A stretch of 64,000 nucleotides of DNA from Axinella damicornis (Eukaryota > Porifera > Demospongiae > Axinellida > Axinellidae), in the NCBI GenBank assembly GCA_963931865.1, contig OZ007511.1:3062198-3126197 (forward strand), read 5' to 3'. Position numbers and translations under genes: made by a program. The notes beneath the pieces are model-generated. The model did no database searches and had not been told where the DNA came from. It worked only from the letters and a program-made list of their open reading frames with translations. Shown piece after piece: positions 1-10,230 of this stretch (its first letter is position 1; every line of letters starts with the position of its first letter).

Positions 1-183
1 AAAGCCATCGTGTATCTCATTCACCTGAACCCATAATGCACCTCACATGTACATGCCAGACATGAAAGAGGGAGTATACATAGAAAAAACTAGTGATGCA
101 TGCAAGGAATGACTGCAAATTAATATTTTTTTACATGGTCTAATTGAACCGCTTATACTCTCAGACTGGTAAGGAAACCATGT

Positions 184-1024
184 TTATGCTGTAGATAATG
201 TTTTTGTGATACAACTCAGCTTTTCACGAGGTATCCGGATATAGGTGAGGTAGGAGGAACTGTGCCATCTCCCCAGTGTTTGAATGAGTGAGTCTTCCAA
301 TCCACAGTTAGCGGCGGTAGTGGCCGCCCCTATCCGGAAGCTATGCCCCGCGTATTTTGATGCGTCGATGCCTGTATTGGACAGTGCTTCTCTTATCCTT
401 TGAGTGAATCGATCTTTTGTGAGTGGTTTCCCATCACTGAACCTAAAGACCGGGCCAGGACTATTCCCTCTGAGAACTAAGTATGACAGCACTGCAGACA
501 CTGGGCACAGTTGGCACTCCGTCTTCCCGACATAGATATCGGTGCCCTTCCTGAATTGGTCCGTCTTTGAAATCTTCAAGTGTACTCTCAACATCGATGG
601 GGAAGTGTGGCTATCAACTGCAATATCACCCACGCTAAGATGAACAGAGGGGTCATAGCTTTGATCACCTGGAACGGTCAGCTCGCCCATTCGAAAAAAA
701 CCCGAAAAAGCATAGTGTGCTGGCAGCCCACAGCATTACTGTATCATATTCCCGGGCCTTGGGTGACCATAATTGCTTGATCTGGCGGAGTAATGTAGGT
801 GTGATTGGAAGACGGATTTTTCTTTCCTTTGGAGCTGCTGCCTCCACCCTCTTAATGCCGTTATGAACAGTCTTAAGCTTGGGCATGTTTGCTCGGGGTG
901 GCTCCGGTAAGTCTTTTGAAATCTGTAAATGCCTTAGGGCCGATAGGTAAGTATTGATTGTGGCTGCAGTCAAGCCTTGTTTTGCTAAGTGTGCTGTGTA
1001 GTAACAGAGAAGCTTTTGGCTCAC
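184..1024 (-). pseudogene. Tyrosine recombinase (YR) of the DIRS-like element, frame-broken
   Basis: Two overlapping frames together cover a phage-integrase-type tyrosine recombinase: the N-terminal core-binding part at 665-1024 and the catalytic part at 184-690. The catalytic part shows a HSFRIGA box (His-x-x-Arg), a GRWHSSSY segment with the second His, and a downstream YIR Tyr that could be the nucleophile. The frame changes within a seven-base T run (minus strand) near 693-701. That is a typical site for either a real slip mutation or a homopolymer read error. The recombinase would join the circular cDNA to the genome without a target duplication. Confidence 0.75.
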
Positions 1025-1110
1025 TGGGAATGGACTGGCGATTTGGTATTGTGCACAGAATTGATCAAACCTTCTAGTGCCTGCGTTATATGTCCTCCGT
1101 GTAGACTGTG

Positions 1111-2874
1111 CTAGACCCTCCCTAAATAGGTACTGAACATAGCCGTCCAGCTCAGGGATGTCCAGTCTGGTTGAGAGTACAGCAGGAGGTCCAGGAGTTC
1201 TGGTGGTACTGTAGAAGGAATTGCTGATGCTGAGGGTACCTTGGAGAGGAAGAAAGCTGCGTTATTGCGGGATAGGCTGTCTGCAAGTACATTTGCAGAG
1301 CCTGCAATATGCACGGCTCTTACGCTGAGACCAAATGATGCTTCGATGAAGAAGAGACATCTCAGCATATGCATTAATGTGATGTCCCTGCTATAGCGAG
1401 TATTGATGATTGATACCACTGCCTGGTTGTCGCATCTACATAAGACCTGGTAACCTCTCCATGCTTTTCCCCATATAGCGACTGCGACCACCAGTGGCAC
1501 CATCTCCTTTGCTGCGATTGACTGAAGGTGTGCTTGGTTGCCACTTTTCCATTGCAGCTGCAGCCATTGGTCTCCTGAATATGCCCCACACCCCCACTTA
1601 CCAGATGCGTCAGATACTATTTCTGCATCTGTGGTTTGTTTAGCGATGACTGACATCATGGTTGCCCCATTCCACGCTCGCAGAAACAGCTTCCACCACA
1701 AGAGATCTGAATGAAATGAGGCATTAAGTCGCAAGTGGTGCCATGGTTTGGTGGCAACCTTGGATAGAACAATCATCCTCCTTAGAAAGGAGCGCCCTGG
1801 CTTGACCACTGCTGCTGCATGGTGCAGCTGACCAATGAGTGAGTCTAACTCATGTTTTGTGCATGATTTCTTTTGAACCCATTCTGAGATGAGGGACTCG
1901 TATCGTGCCAGTTTTTCCGCTGGCAGGCGCACAATCATGTTGACTGTGTCTAGCTCAAAACCTATGTAAACTAGACAAAAGCATGGCCCCTCACTTTTGT
2001 GGATGGCCAGAGGCACCCCCAGCTGCTTGCAGATCAGCTGCATCAGTTGCATATTTCTTGCGCACTCTGACGAGTTGGGGGCCCCTATCGTTAGGAAATC
2101 GTCTAGATAATGCTTGACCTCTTTGACCCCACACCGCTTCAAAATGAACTCTAGTGCGTCCGCCACACTGTTGAATATCTTAGGTGCTGATCGCAACCCG
2201 AACGGTAATACGGTGTCTACGTAGATTAGGCCTTTCCACTCCATTGCTAGAAGGTGTCTGTCTGAGGGGTGTACTGGGATAATCCTATATGCATTTTTGA
2301 TGTCGATCTTTGCTAGCTGCGTACCTGGACCTAACTTCCAAATCGACTCAACAATCTCGTCCAGTTTTGTGTATGAGAGGGAGCATAACTCGGAGGATAT
2401 GCCATCATTTATGCTACGTCCTTGTGGGTGGGATAGGTCTACTATCATTCTCCACTTTCCCTTCTGATGTTTCTTTGGGATTATCCCGAATCTGCTAATG
2501 TGGACCTCAGGCTGCAGGTCCCCTGGACTGAATGGCCCCATGATACGGCCCAATTCACGTTCTTCATCTATGTATGCTTGGATAACAGCAGGGTGTTCGT
2601 CTGCTGATGCCATGTTTCTGCTTGCTGAGAGGCGAGGAGCCGCCCAGTCATAGCCTATTCTGAAACCATGGGATATACCTTGGAGGAGGTATTGCACAAA
2701 TGCCCTGTCAGGATGCTGCCTCAAATGTTCTGCCCATGCTGGTAGGTTTAGAGGGGTGGAGTTGAGGCCTAGCCTAGGGTCTGTTACATCTTGCACTGGC
2801 CGCATTGCATCCATTGCCAGGAGGTCCTCTGTGTGTTTGTAAGGCCCTAGTATGTCTGTATGGGTTGAGAGCAT
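1111..2874 (-). CDS. Reverse transcriptase-RNase H polyprotein of the DIRS-like element
   Basis: This intact 587-residue frame carries a reverse transcriptase with the catalytic YLDD box at about residue 254 and the upstream LPFGLRSAPKIF segment. An RNase H-like region follows, with an EIVSDASGKWGCGAY motif near residue 420 and a CDNQAVV motif near 480. The YLDD variant and the RNase H type match DIRS-group enzymes rather than Ty3/gypsy, consistent with the adjacent tyrosine recombinase. It copies element RNA into DNA. The start at 2874 is the first Met of the frame; an upstream TAA-rich repeat makes a longer frame unlikely. Confidence 0.85.
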   Translation of the reverse strand: MLSTHTDILGPYKHTEDLLAMDAMRPVQDVTDPRLGLNSTPLNLPAWAEHLRQHPDRAFVQYLLQGISHGFRIGYDWAAPRLSASRNMASADEHPAVIQAYIDEERELGRIMGPFSPGDLQPEVHISRFGIIPKKHQKGKWRMIVDLSHPQGRSINDGISSELCSLSYTKLDEIVESIWKLGPGTQLAKIDIKNAYRIIPVHPSDRHLLAMEWKGLIYVDTVLPFGLRSAPKIFNSVADALEFILKRCGVKEVKHYLDDFLTIGAPNSSECARNMQLMQLICKQLGVPLAIHKSEGPCFCLVYIGFELDTVNMIVRLPAEKLARYESLISEWVQKKSCTKHELDSLIGQLHHAAAVVKPGRSFLRRMIVLSKVATKPWHHLRLNASFHSDLLWWKLFLRAWNGATMMSVIAKQTTDAEIVSDASGKWGCGAYSGDQWLQLQWKSGNQAHLQSIAAKEMVPLVVAVAIWGKAWRGYQVLCRCDNQAVVSIINTRYSRDITLMHMLRCLFFIEASFGLSVRAVHIAGSANVLADSLSRNNAAFFLSKVPSASAIPSTVPPELLDLLLYSQPDWTSLSWTAMFSTYLGRV

Positions 2875-3210
2875 GCCAGATTGAACTTCTGCTGGTTAAT
2901 GAGGCACTTTTTTTATTATTATTATTATTATTTTGTTGTTGTTGTTGCCTCGTCACGCCCCTTCACCTTCTCCCAGGATGCTGGGATCCGGAAAAGGGGG
3001 CGGAAGTGGAACATCTTCAATAGTGTATACATGACTCGTCAAAAACAACATGGCAATGGTAACCTGCCAGCCAGGGGTTTGTCCCCCTGGAACTACCTAA
3101 CATGGTGGCTAGTATATAGGATAACAGCTTAAGACAATCATGTTCAGTACTTGGTACGTGGTGTACTAAGGTCGATCGGTATAGGTTCTGGAAATGAAAG
3201 GGGTCCCTTG

Positions 3211-4184
3211 CTAGAACCTGGGCCGTTTGGCGCGGGGGCCTCTTGGGAAGCCAGGCCCGGGCCTTGGTTGGAACTGCGGGATTTGTCCACACCGTGCCCG
3301 TGGGTGAAGGCCCTTGCATACTGAGCAGATGTGTGCGAATCGGCATGGGTTAAAAGTGCATCGTGGGCCCCCTTGCGCGTTAAAGAGTCCACAGACACTT
3401 TGGGCTGGAGGTCCAACAAATGGCCTATGGTAAGGAGGTTGGCCTTGTTGGTATGGCAGATGGGGGGGTTGCGGAGGTTGAGATGCGGGTTGACTCAGAT
3501 ACGCTGACGCCAGGGACTGGAAAAAGGGGCCATTTGCTGCCGGGCAGGCATCGGCTGAGTGTTCCTGGCTGAGGCAGTGGGCGCATCTAGCAGTGGCCCT
3601 TGCCCTGCCTGTAAACAGCAGGTTGTAGAGAGATGGGTCTATTATGGACCAGTTGAGGTCTTTCTGCATTGCTGCCCTGCGCCGGTAAGCGATATCATAT
3701 GCAACCCATCCCAGACCTTCAAAGTTTCTGTGCGATCGGACAATTGTAGATAAGTAGGCCATAAATTGTGGGGCATATTGCGCGTGCTTTTCGACTAGTA
3801 CTGCGACCAATGAGGCGTAGCACTGCACCCAAACCAAGATATCGACTACGGGCTCCCTCCTGCGCTTGAAGAGGCTTGCCAGGGCCTTGTCATTTTGCTG
3901 GTCTTCGAACAGCCAGTGTTCCGGTTGCAGCTCCGACATGTCCACGAACTCATAGCTAAGAATCTTCTTTCTTATCTGATCTGGGAGAGGGATCGGGTTG
4001 GCCCCTGCGCATGCAAATATGCTATTGGGTGCGGCAAATGTTGCTGGGGAGGGTGGCACCACCATTGGCTGTGATGCTGCTGGCTGCTCTGCACTGGACA
4101 GCTGCCCTGGGACAGGGGCTATGGTGACTGGTTGCTGGGGTGAAAATGTCGGGATGAAGGTTATAGCTGCTGGCTGGGGGAAAC
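3211..4184 (-). CDS. Gag-like protein of the DIRS-like element, exon 2
   Basis: The frame runs from a splice acceptor (TAG, 4187-4185) to the stop at 3211. It contains a Pro/Gln-rich start, a helical capsid-like middle, and a CX2CX4HX4C zinc knuckle (CAHCLSQEHSADAC) near residue 160 of the Met-initiated frame at 4065. A Cys/His-rich stretch and a basic Pro-rich tail (RAKRPRF) follow. The frame is open upstream of that Met as far as the acceptor and enters in phase 1, which matches the donor phase of the candidate first exon at 5434-5638. It probably packages the element RNA. Confidence 0.65.
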
Positions 4185-4339
4185 CTACAGAATAACAAGT
4201 AAAGTGATACTGCTAAAGGTCAATTAGTGGTTGCTGGGACTAGTACTGATGACCAGAAGCTGCCTTGACTCAGCAGATTGGATAACCTAATGCCCAATTA
4301 CCAGGTTAATTAGGTAGCTTAGTGGGCTTCATGGGAACC

Positions 4340-4850
4340 AGTTACTGCTGCTGCTGCAATTGCTGCTGCTGCTGCTGCTGCAATTGCTGTTACTGCTGCT
4401 TGTTATTACTGCTGCTGCTACTTGTTATCAATTGCTGCTGCTGCTTGTTAATTACCACTTGCTGCTGCTACTGCTGCTTGTAATTGCTGCTGCTGCTGCT
4501 GCTTGTTAATTATCGATTGCTGCTGCTACTGCTGCTTGTACTTGCTGCTGCTGCATGCTGCTACTTGTTAATTACCAATTGCTGCTGCTGCTGCTGCTTG
4601 TTAATTATCGATTGCTGCTGCTACTGCTGCTTGTACTTGCTGCTGCTGCATGCTGCTACTTGTTAATTACCAATTGCTGCTGCTGCTGCTGCTTGTTAAT
4701 TACCAATTGCTGCTGCTGCTGCTGCTGCTGCTTGTTAATTGCCAATTGCTGCTGCTGCTGCTGCTGCTTGTTAATACTACTTGCTGCTGCTGCTGCTTAT
4801 TATTAACAATTGCTGCTGCTGCTTGTTATTGTTGCTGTTGCTGCTTGCTA
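4340..4850. repeat. Interrupted CTG/CAG repeat with TTGTTAATTA spacers
   Basis: Runs of 4 to 8 CTG (plus strand) alternate with short spacers such as TTGTTAATTACCAATTG and TTGTACTTG. Two longer composite units near 4500-4590 and 4590-4690 are almost identical, so the array grew by larger duplications as well as triplet slippage. It lies wholly inside the candidate gag intron (4185-5433), where the transcript would read CAG. Confidence 0.9.
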
Positions 4851-4919
4851 CGGCTACATATTGGTACGTTTGTGGCGACTGCTTGCTATTGCTGCTCGCT
4901 ATGCAGTATTGCGGTTGCT

Positions 4920-5278
4920 GTTGTTTTTTTTTTTTGTTTTTTTTTTTTGTTTGTTTGTTGTTTTTTTTTGGTTTTTTTTTTTGTTTTTTTTTGCCAGCAT
5001 TGTGGTTGACCACTGCTGCTGCCAACCATTAGCCATGCCCACGTGATGGCATGCCATGGCTGTTGCTTGCCATTAGCTAGTCACCTGCTGTTGCCAGGTA
5101 TATCAGCGGCTGGCGAAAAGCTGTTTTTTTTGTTTGTTTTTTTTTGTTTTTTTTTTTTGCATGGCTGCTGCTGTACCGGGTTATATCTATCTGCTGCCAT
5201 TGGAGTTCTGGCTGCTATAGACGATATATGCATGCCATAGCTAGAAGTAGCTACCAGTATACTTTTTTTTTTTTTTTT
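4920..5278. repeat. Poly-T tracts inside the candidate gag intron
   Basis: Three T-rich blocks (4920-4993, 5124-5159, 5262-5278) interrupted by single G residues. On the transcribed minus strand they are A-rich. They give long low-complexity frames that are not genes. Confidence 0.85.
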
Positions 5279-5433
5279 GCCTGCCAGCAATCGGTGTTGC
5301 TATGGCTGTGCCCCGCTGGCTGCTCAATTGCTGAAAATGTTGCCCCCTTGTTACCGCCCTTGCTGTTAAGCCTGCCCCCTTGCCGTCCCGGGCCTACTCG
5401 CAGCCGAGTCCAGTAACTGCTACTACATACTAC

Positions 5434-5638
5434 CTGGGGTGTAATGCTGCTGAGCCGTTACTATTGACTCACCCGTCGTGCCGGAGTTTTGGGGCTGGGT
5501 TGCGTCAGTCTGCGGCTGGGTTGCGTCAGTCTGCGGCTGGGTAGCGTTCTGAGGTTGGATCTGAGGTTGGGTTGCCACGGGTATCAGACGTGGTGGCTGC
5601 GGTATCGTTCCCTGGCTGTAGTCGCTGCCTTGAGCCAT
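5434..5638 (-). CDS. Gag-like protein of the DIRS-like element, candidate exon 1
   Basis: An ATG at 5638 opens a Gln/Pro/Thr-rich frame with a repeated ATQPQTD motif (three near-copies). It runs to a GTAGTA donor immediately below 5434, leaving phase 1. Exon 2 at 4184 enters in phase 1 and continues with the same Pro/Gln-rich composition. Without splicing the frame stops within two codons (ends at 5423). This supports an intron-containing gag, but no transcript is available. Confidence 0.5.
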
Positions 5639-6803
5639 CTTGTCCTTGTGCTCTAACTAATTCCCGGCGGCTCCGATGAAAACGTTTCTTTTTTAACTCC
5701 GACTCGATTAAACTCTGCTGCTGGCACTGCTGCTGGCTGCCACTTGACGACTGCTGCCTTCCCGCCTAATTCACCTGCACGTGCTACCATGTGCGCATGC
5801 GTAGCTGCTGGTGACTCCCACCGTTAACTTGGTTTAACTACATTAAACCTCATGAAGCTCCTGTATCACACATTGGCTCATGCTCATGATGAATTATATA
5901 CTCATGAAGGACTAAGCAATTTTAGTCTTTCCATATTTTCATGCATTCTGACAGTAGGTCCTCTCTGCACTCAATTGGGCAAGTACACATGGAGAGATCC
6001 CTCATAGGAAATACTGTTAATGACCCTCCAGAACCCAAGTTATTGGTTGGCAAAGGTGGAGATAGGCCCGATTTTCATGTAGTGCCACCCTGATCTTGCA
6101 TGGGAATGGTGGCACATACCACACTAGCAATGCGCATGTTTTCATGAGGACCAGAGTGTCATATGCACGTATGGTGCAGGCTATGAATCTCAAAACGGGG
6201 GGCTCCCCCCTTTGCAATGTAGTGAAGGGGGAACACCGCAAAACAATCAATTTGACTAGCTAGCCCTAAGCCATAACTAAAGGGTGCACAGTACAGTTTC
6301 TGTTCCAATCAGAAGCTCTACAAATGTGTAGGCTCAAAATGGCATCTAAACACGTCGTTGGGATTGAAAGTATTGAGGTCACACGACCATGAAGGCACTA
6401 CCACTGCTTTTTTTTCATTTCCCATGGCGTGGTGGTGGCAAACAGAATCGACATACTCAGTCTACTAGATACTTGTACTACAGTGATGACGTAGTTGAAA
6501 GGTGCCGACAACAGTTTATATAGCGTAACCCACTAATTGGAAGTTATACCCCTCGTATAACTACCCGTCGTATAACTACCATACACCCTTGTCAGCACAT
6601 TTTAGTGTACACAGAAGCCACTTCAGTATACTCAGCAAGACTCGGCTGTTATTCAATTAGAAGCCTCGGCTGCGCCTCGGCCTCTAATTGAATAACAGCC
6701 TCGTGTATTCCTGATAAACCACAGCAGCTGGTAGTATAACTATAACTTGTAAGTCAACTGATAACACAGTAAGGCTCCAGTTGTAGAAAACACTCAAACT
6801 TAC
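5639..6803. other. No gene recognised; one dispersed-repeat copy and a hairpin
   Basis: This stretch lies between the DIRS-like element and the last visible exon of gene A. Bases about 5940-6120 match a dispersed repeat also seen near 7495-7645, 31110-31460 and, more diverged, 28800-29060 and 58460-58700. No Calx-beta exon is visible here, although gene A's last exon ends in a good donor. Its 3' exons are therefore lost or lie left of the window. Confidence 0.6.
6644..6700. repeat. Short inverted repeat (22-bp arms)
   Basis: Arms 6644-6665 and 6679-6700 are near-perfect reverse complements (GGCTGTTATTCAATTAGAAGCC type) around a 13-base loop. This looks like the remnant of a small foldback element just downstream of gene A's last exon. 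Confidence 0.7.
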
Positions 6804-7297
6804 TGTCACTTTCCCGTATTCTCACAGTAGCCACAGCAGGTCTCACTGTCACCTTGTCTGCAAGGCTTGGGTCCTGAAGAGACAGGGTAATGTTCAGCTC
6901 TTCTACACCCTCAGGAACATCATCCTCATATATCACCACACTGAAGGTTTGCGAGCGTCGGTTATCCTCAAAATCACGTGGCAGGACGCTTCCAGGAGCA
7001 ACCTCCTGATAGTCATGTAACCCAGGTATAAGAGGATCAAACCGGCCAAATGAAGCAGGTCTTGGTCCTGGACGTATAAAAGTGTATCACAATAATATGG
7101 AAGTGATTGAAAAAATTGAGGAGCATTACCAGTTAACATACCTGCTGTGATATTCATCATGGTTGCATCAAGCCTGAACATGATCTCAAACCAGAAGAAT
7201 GAGTCAGGATCTGGGAAACTGATGCTGACATTGAGAGTAGCTTGCCCATCACTTTCGTCAACTTCAACCAGTGTCTCCACAAATCCAACCACAACAG
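6804..7297 (-). CDS. Gene A Calx-beta 4 (exons 7297-7142 and 7067-6804)
   Basis: The first exon encodes the VGFVETLVEVDESDG strand and the second the acidic VVIYEDDVPEGVEEL turn. Reading on past the donor at 6803 gives a chance stop at 6754, so the spliced form is preferred. The same donor position exists in genes B (30436) and C (50917). Confidence 0.75.
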
Positions 7298-10189
7298 CTG
7301 TTATAAGGTGATAGGAAGATACACTTGTACATGTGTGACACTATTTAATTAGCTACTACAAATGTTGACAAACAATTTTTGGAAAAACCTCCATATTTCC
7401 ACTATAGCTAGAAATGGTTTGCTGCTCATGAATAATTCCTTTAGCTATAGTGGCTTATTCATTCTCCAGGAGTACACATTCAGACATCATGTGCTCCTCT
7501 CTCACTGTGTCCACTCCTCGAGAGTTCAGAGTCAGTAGGGCAAGCACACATGGCAATACTTAATGACCCTCCAGAACCAAAGTTATTGGGGGTCAAAGGT
7601 GGAGATGGTCCCAATTTTCATGCAGAGCCTCTCTGATCTCGGACTAAATCTGAATGTGGGACATTCCACACCAGCAATATGCACCTTTTCTTAGGACTAG
7701 AGTGCTAAATGTCCATCTAGGGCCCTCGATCAGTGTGGTCTATTAAATCAGTGACCAAAGTAGGCAAAAACTTGATGCTCATAGTGCAAATTTGAAAGAA
7801 GCCGCACTAGGCAATTACTGGAAGGCTTTAGTTGGCAAATCATTTGAATTCAAGCTTGTACAATCACCGCATGTTTATGGGATCGCACATGAGACGGCAG
7901 ATTGAGACATACAGTTGACAAGACCATTACAAAGATGATTCTGTGCTTCTATAGCAATCTTTGACCTTCGTGAAGGCAGTCCCGTCAGTGTTTGGACCCA
8001 CTAACCTCAGAGACAGCTTCATCAGACAGTGAGTCACGGGCAGATCAATACAAAACTTATTTCTACACTTCTTTTGACATACCTGGTGGTATTCAGAACT
8101 CCACCATCAAGGAGAGTTTCAATACAAAAGCTGTGCATGATCCCATTTTTCACAACTTCAAAGTCACATGAACAGGCCTGCCAACCTCAGAAACGTAAAA
8201 ACCTTGAGACATAGCAAGCAGGTATTTCCACATAATGCATGCATTATCACCTGGCTCAAGTTAATCCAACCACCCAGAATGGATATGGTCTAAGATGGAA
8301 CCCTCCCATTGGGAACACTCCAGCTGCTTTAAGCCACACACTTAAATGTGCGAACTAAGGGCAGCGTTAATTGGTAGAGGGCTAGTCGGATTAAAGTCCC
8401 CATGTAAGGGTTCTTCTGATATTAAGAATATGGGAGTAGCTATTGCATTGTTTAGATAGAGCTTAAATTGCAGAAGGAAATCAAAGCTCTGTAACTCAGG
8501 GTTCTATCTAGGATTTTGAGTTTGGGGGAGAAGATGTCGAGAACCATGGTGGGCGGGAGACTACGGCCGTAAGCCGCAATCTGTAGGGGGGTCTGGGGGC
8601 ATGCTTTGAGCCTTCAGAGAGTGGTTCTAAGGCACTCTGAGACAATTTTGAGGTCATAGTTATCCTATGCAGCATAACATGAGACGGAAAGCACACAGGT
8701 GTATATACATGCTACAGTTCATGAACCCTGTCTGTTTGTACTGCAACCTGGATTGGGTATTGTGCATAGTCTGCCAGCAAACCACTCCTGAGGTCCCCTG
8801 AATGACATTCCTCTATGGATTCAGGTAACTGAATCGGCTGCCTGTACTACTCAAATTTTGGCTAAGACACTGCTATGGACCAGTACAGTAGAAACCAAGC
8901 AAGCATAACTTAATGTGAGCAAACTGCAAACAGCAACAACGAGAGATATGACACTGAAATTACTGACGGCAGTGCTAGAGATAGGAAGCAAAGTCGATAT
9001 AGCTCAACACCAGGATCCTAGACAAGAGTACGTAGCTGTAGAATGTAGGATGGGCGTCTTCATAAATTCAGGTGCTTGATGGTGCTGCTGCACTTCTTGG
9101 CCACCACCAAAATAACTTCTATACTTTCAACGAACATGCATGCTATAACGGTGTTTTATTCTTCACATCATGGGTGTATTTCCATGTAAACGAAGGCTTG
9201 GGTTACCCCAGGGTATGAATTCCAGGCCTCTCCACCTTCCCCCAAAATGCTGAGGTTTCACCACGTCAGCTTGCTTGGAGGTGTCCAGGTGCTTCACATA
9301 CTATGATCGACCGAGGATGTCCAACACTACCAAATTTTGGAGTGCTCGCCTATTTGACAAGACAGGCAATCTGGAATCTGTCATTGAGGCATGAATAGTG
9401 TTGTTCTGTCACACGAAGCACGGGGAATGCTGTTCTGTTGTTCTACAAATGCTATTGCAGCACTCGTTGCCCTACCAGGCTGAGATATGGACGACAAGCA
9501 AACTCACAGCCAGTCATGGCTTCCTGTATGGAGCACATACCGCTGGCCTCTAAAGCCTGCAGTGAACTGGTGGAACTGCTGAGTCTCGAGCTTGAACACA
9601 TACCAGACTACTGATCGGCTATTTTGGCAGCCTCGTTCACATGCAAGCCTGGTAGTCAGGCAGCTTAGCAAAATCATGGGGACATTCCGGATAAAAGCGC
9701 CAAAGTTATTTTATTATGTTATGTCCTATCCTTTAACTTTGAGGTAGGAGCCAACAAATCTGAGGTATATAAATGGTGAAAGTGCAAAACCTTGTGTCTA
9801 CAAGGACCAAAATGACAATTTTGCATTTGATGTTCACTTTAAAGAAGCATTCCTTGTATACCAACCACTCAGAAAGCATGCACTCCATAATCTGAGGCTT
9901 GACAGCCTGCTGTATCATGGCAAAACTATAACAAGTTGTTGGAAAAGTATGTTCCTTTGACAAAGTATTACTTCTTGCTATACATAATGTAGTAGGGCCA
10001 CCAGATGGCCTGTTGCCATGATTACTTGCGGTAGATATGGATATTTCGTGGATCTAAAATGACTAAGTAGCTATAATTTAATGGCAGAAGTATATAGTGT
10101 GGCTTCTCAAGTGAGTTGTCTTGCATTTACATAATAGTTCTAGCTTGGGAATCTTTCAAGGGGGGCAGGGGGGCAGCAAAGATTCAAAG

Positions 10190-10230
<41 letters not shown>

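Larger units (their letters stand above)
184..5638 (-). mobile_element. DIRS/Ngaro-like tyrosine-recombinase retrotransposon
   Basis: On the minus strand the order is gag (5638 to 3211), reverse transcriptase-RNase H (2874 to 1111) and tyrosine recombinase (1024 to 184). This gag / RT-RH / YR order, with no DDE integrase and no protease, is that of DIRS-superfamily elements, closest to the Ngaro/PAT layout. I saw no methyltransferase. I could not define the terminal repeats: the left end may lie within bases 1-183 or off the window, and the right end lies beyond 5638. The YR is split by a frame break, so this copy is probably inactive as read. It lies downstream of the last visible exon of Calx-beta gene A, on the same strand. 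Confidence 0.8.

Noticed and set aside
4484..5046. Long poly-Leu/Cys frames on the plus strand
   Set aside because: Produced by CTG repeats and T tracts; no start context, composition of any real protein, or domain.
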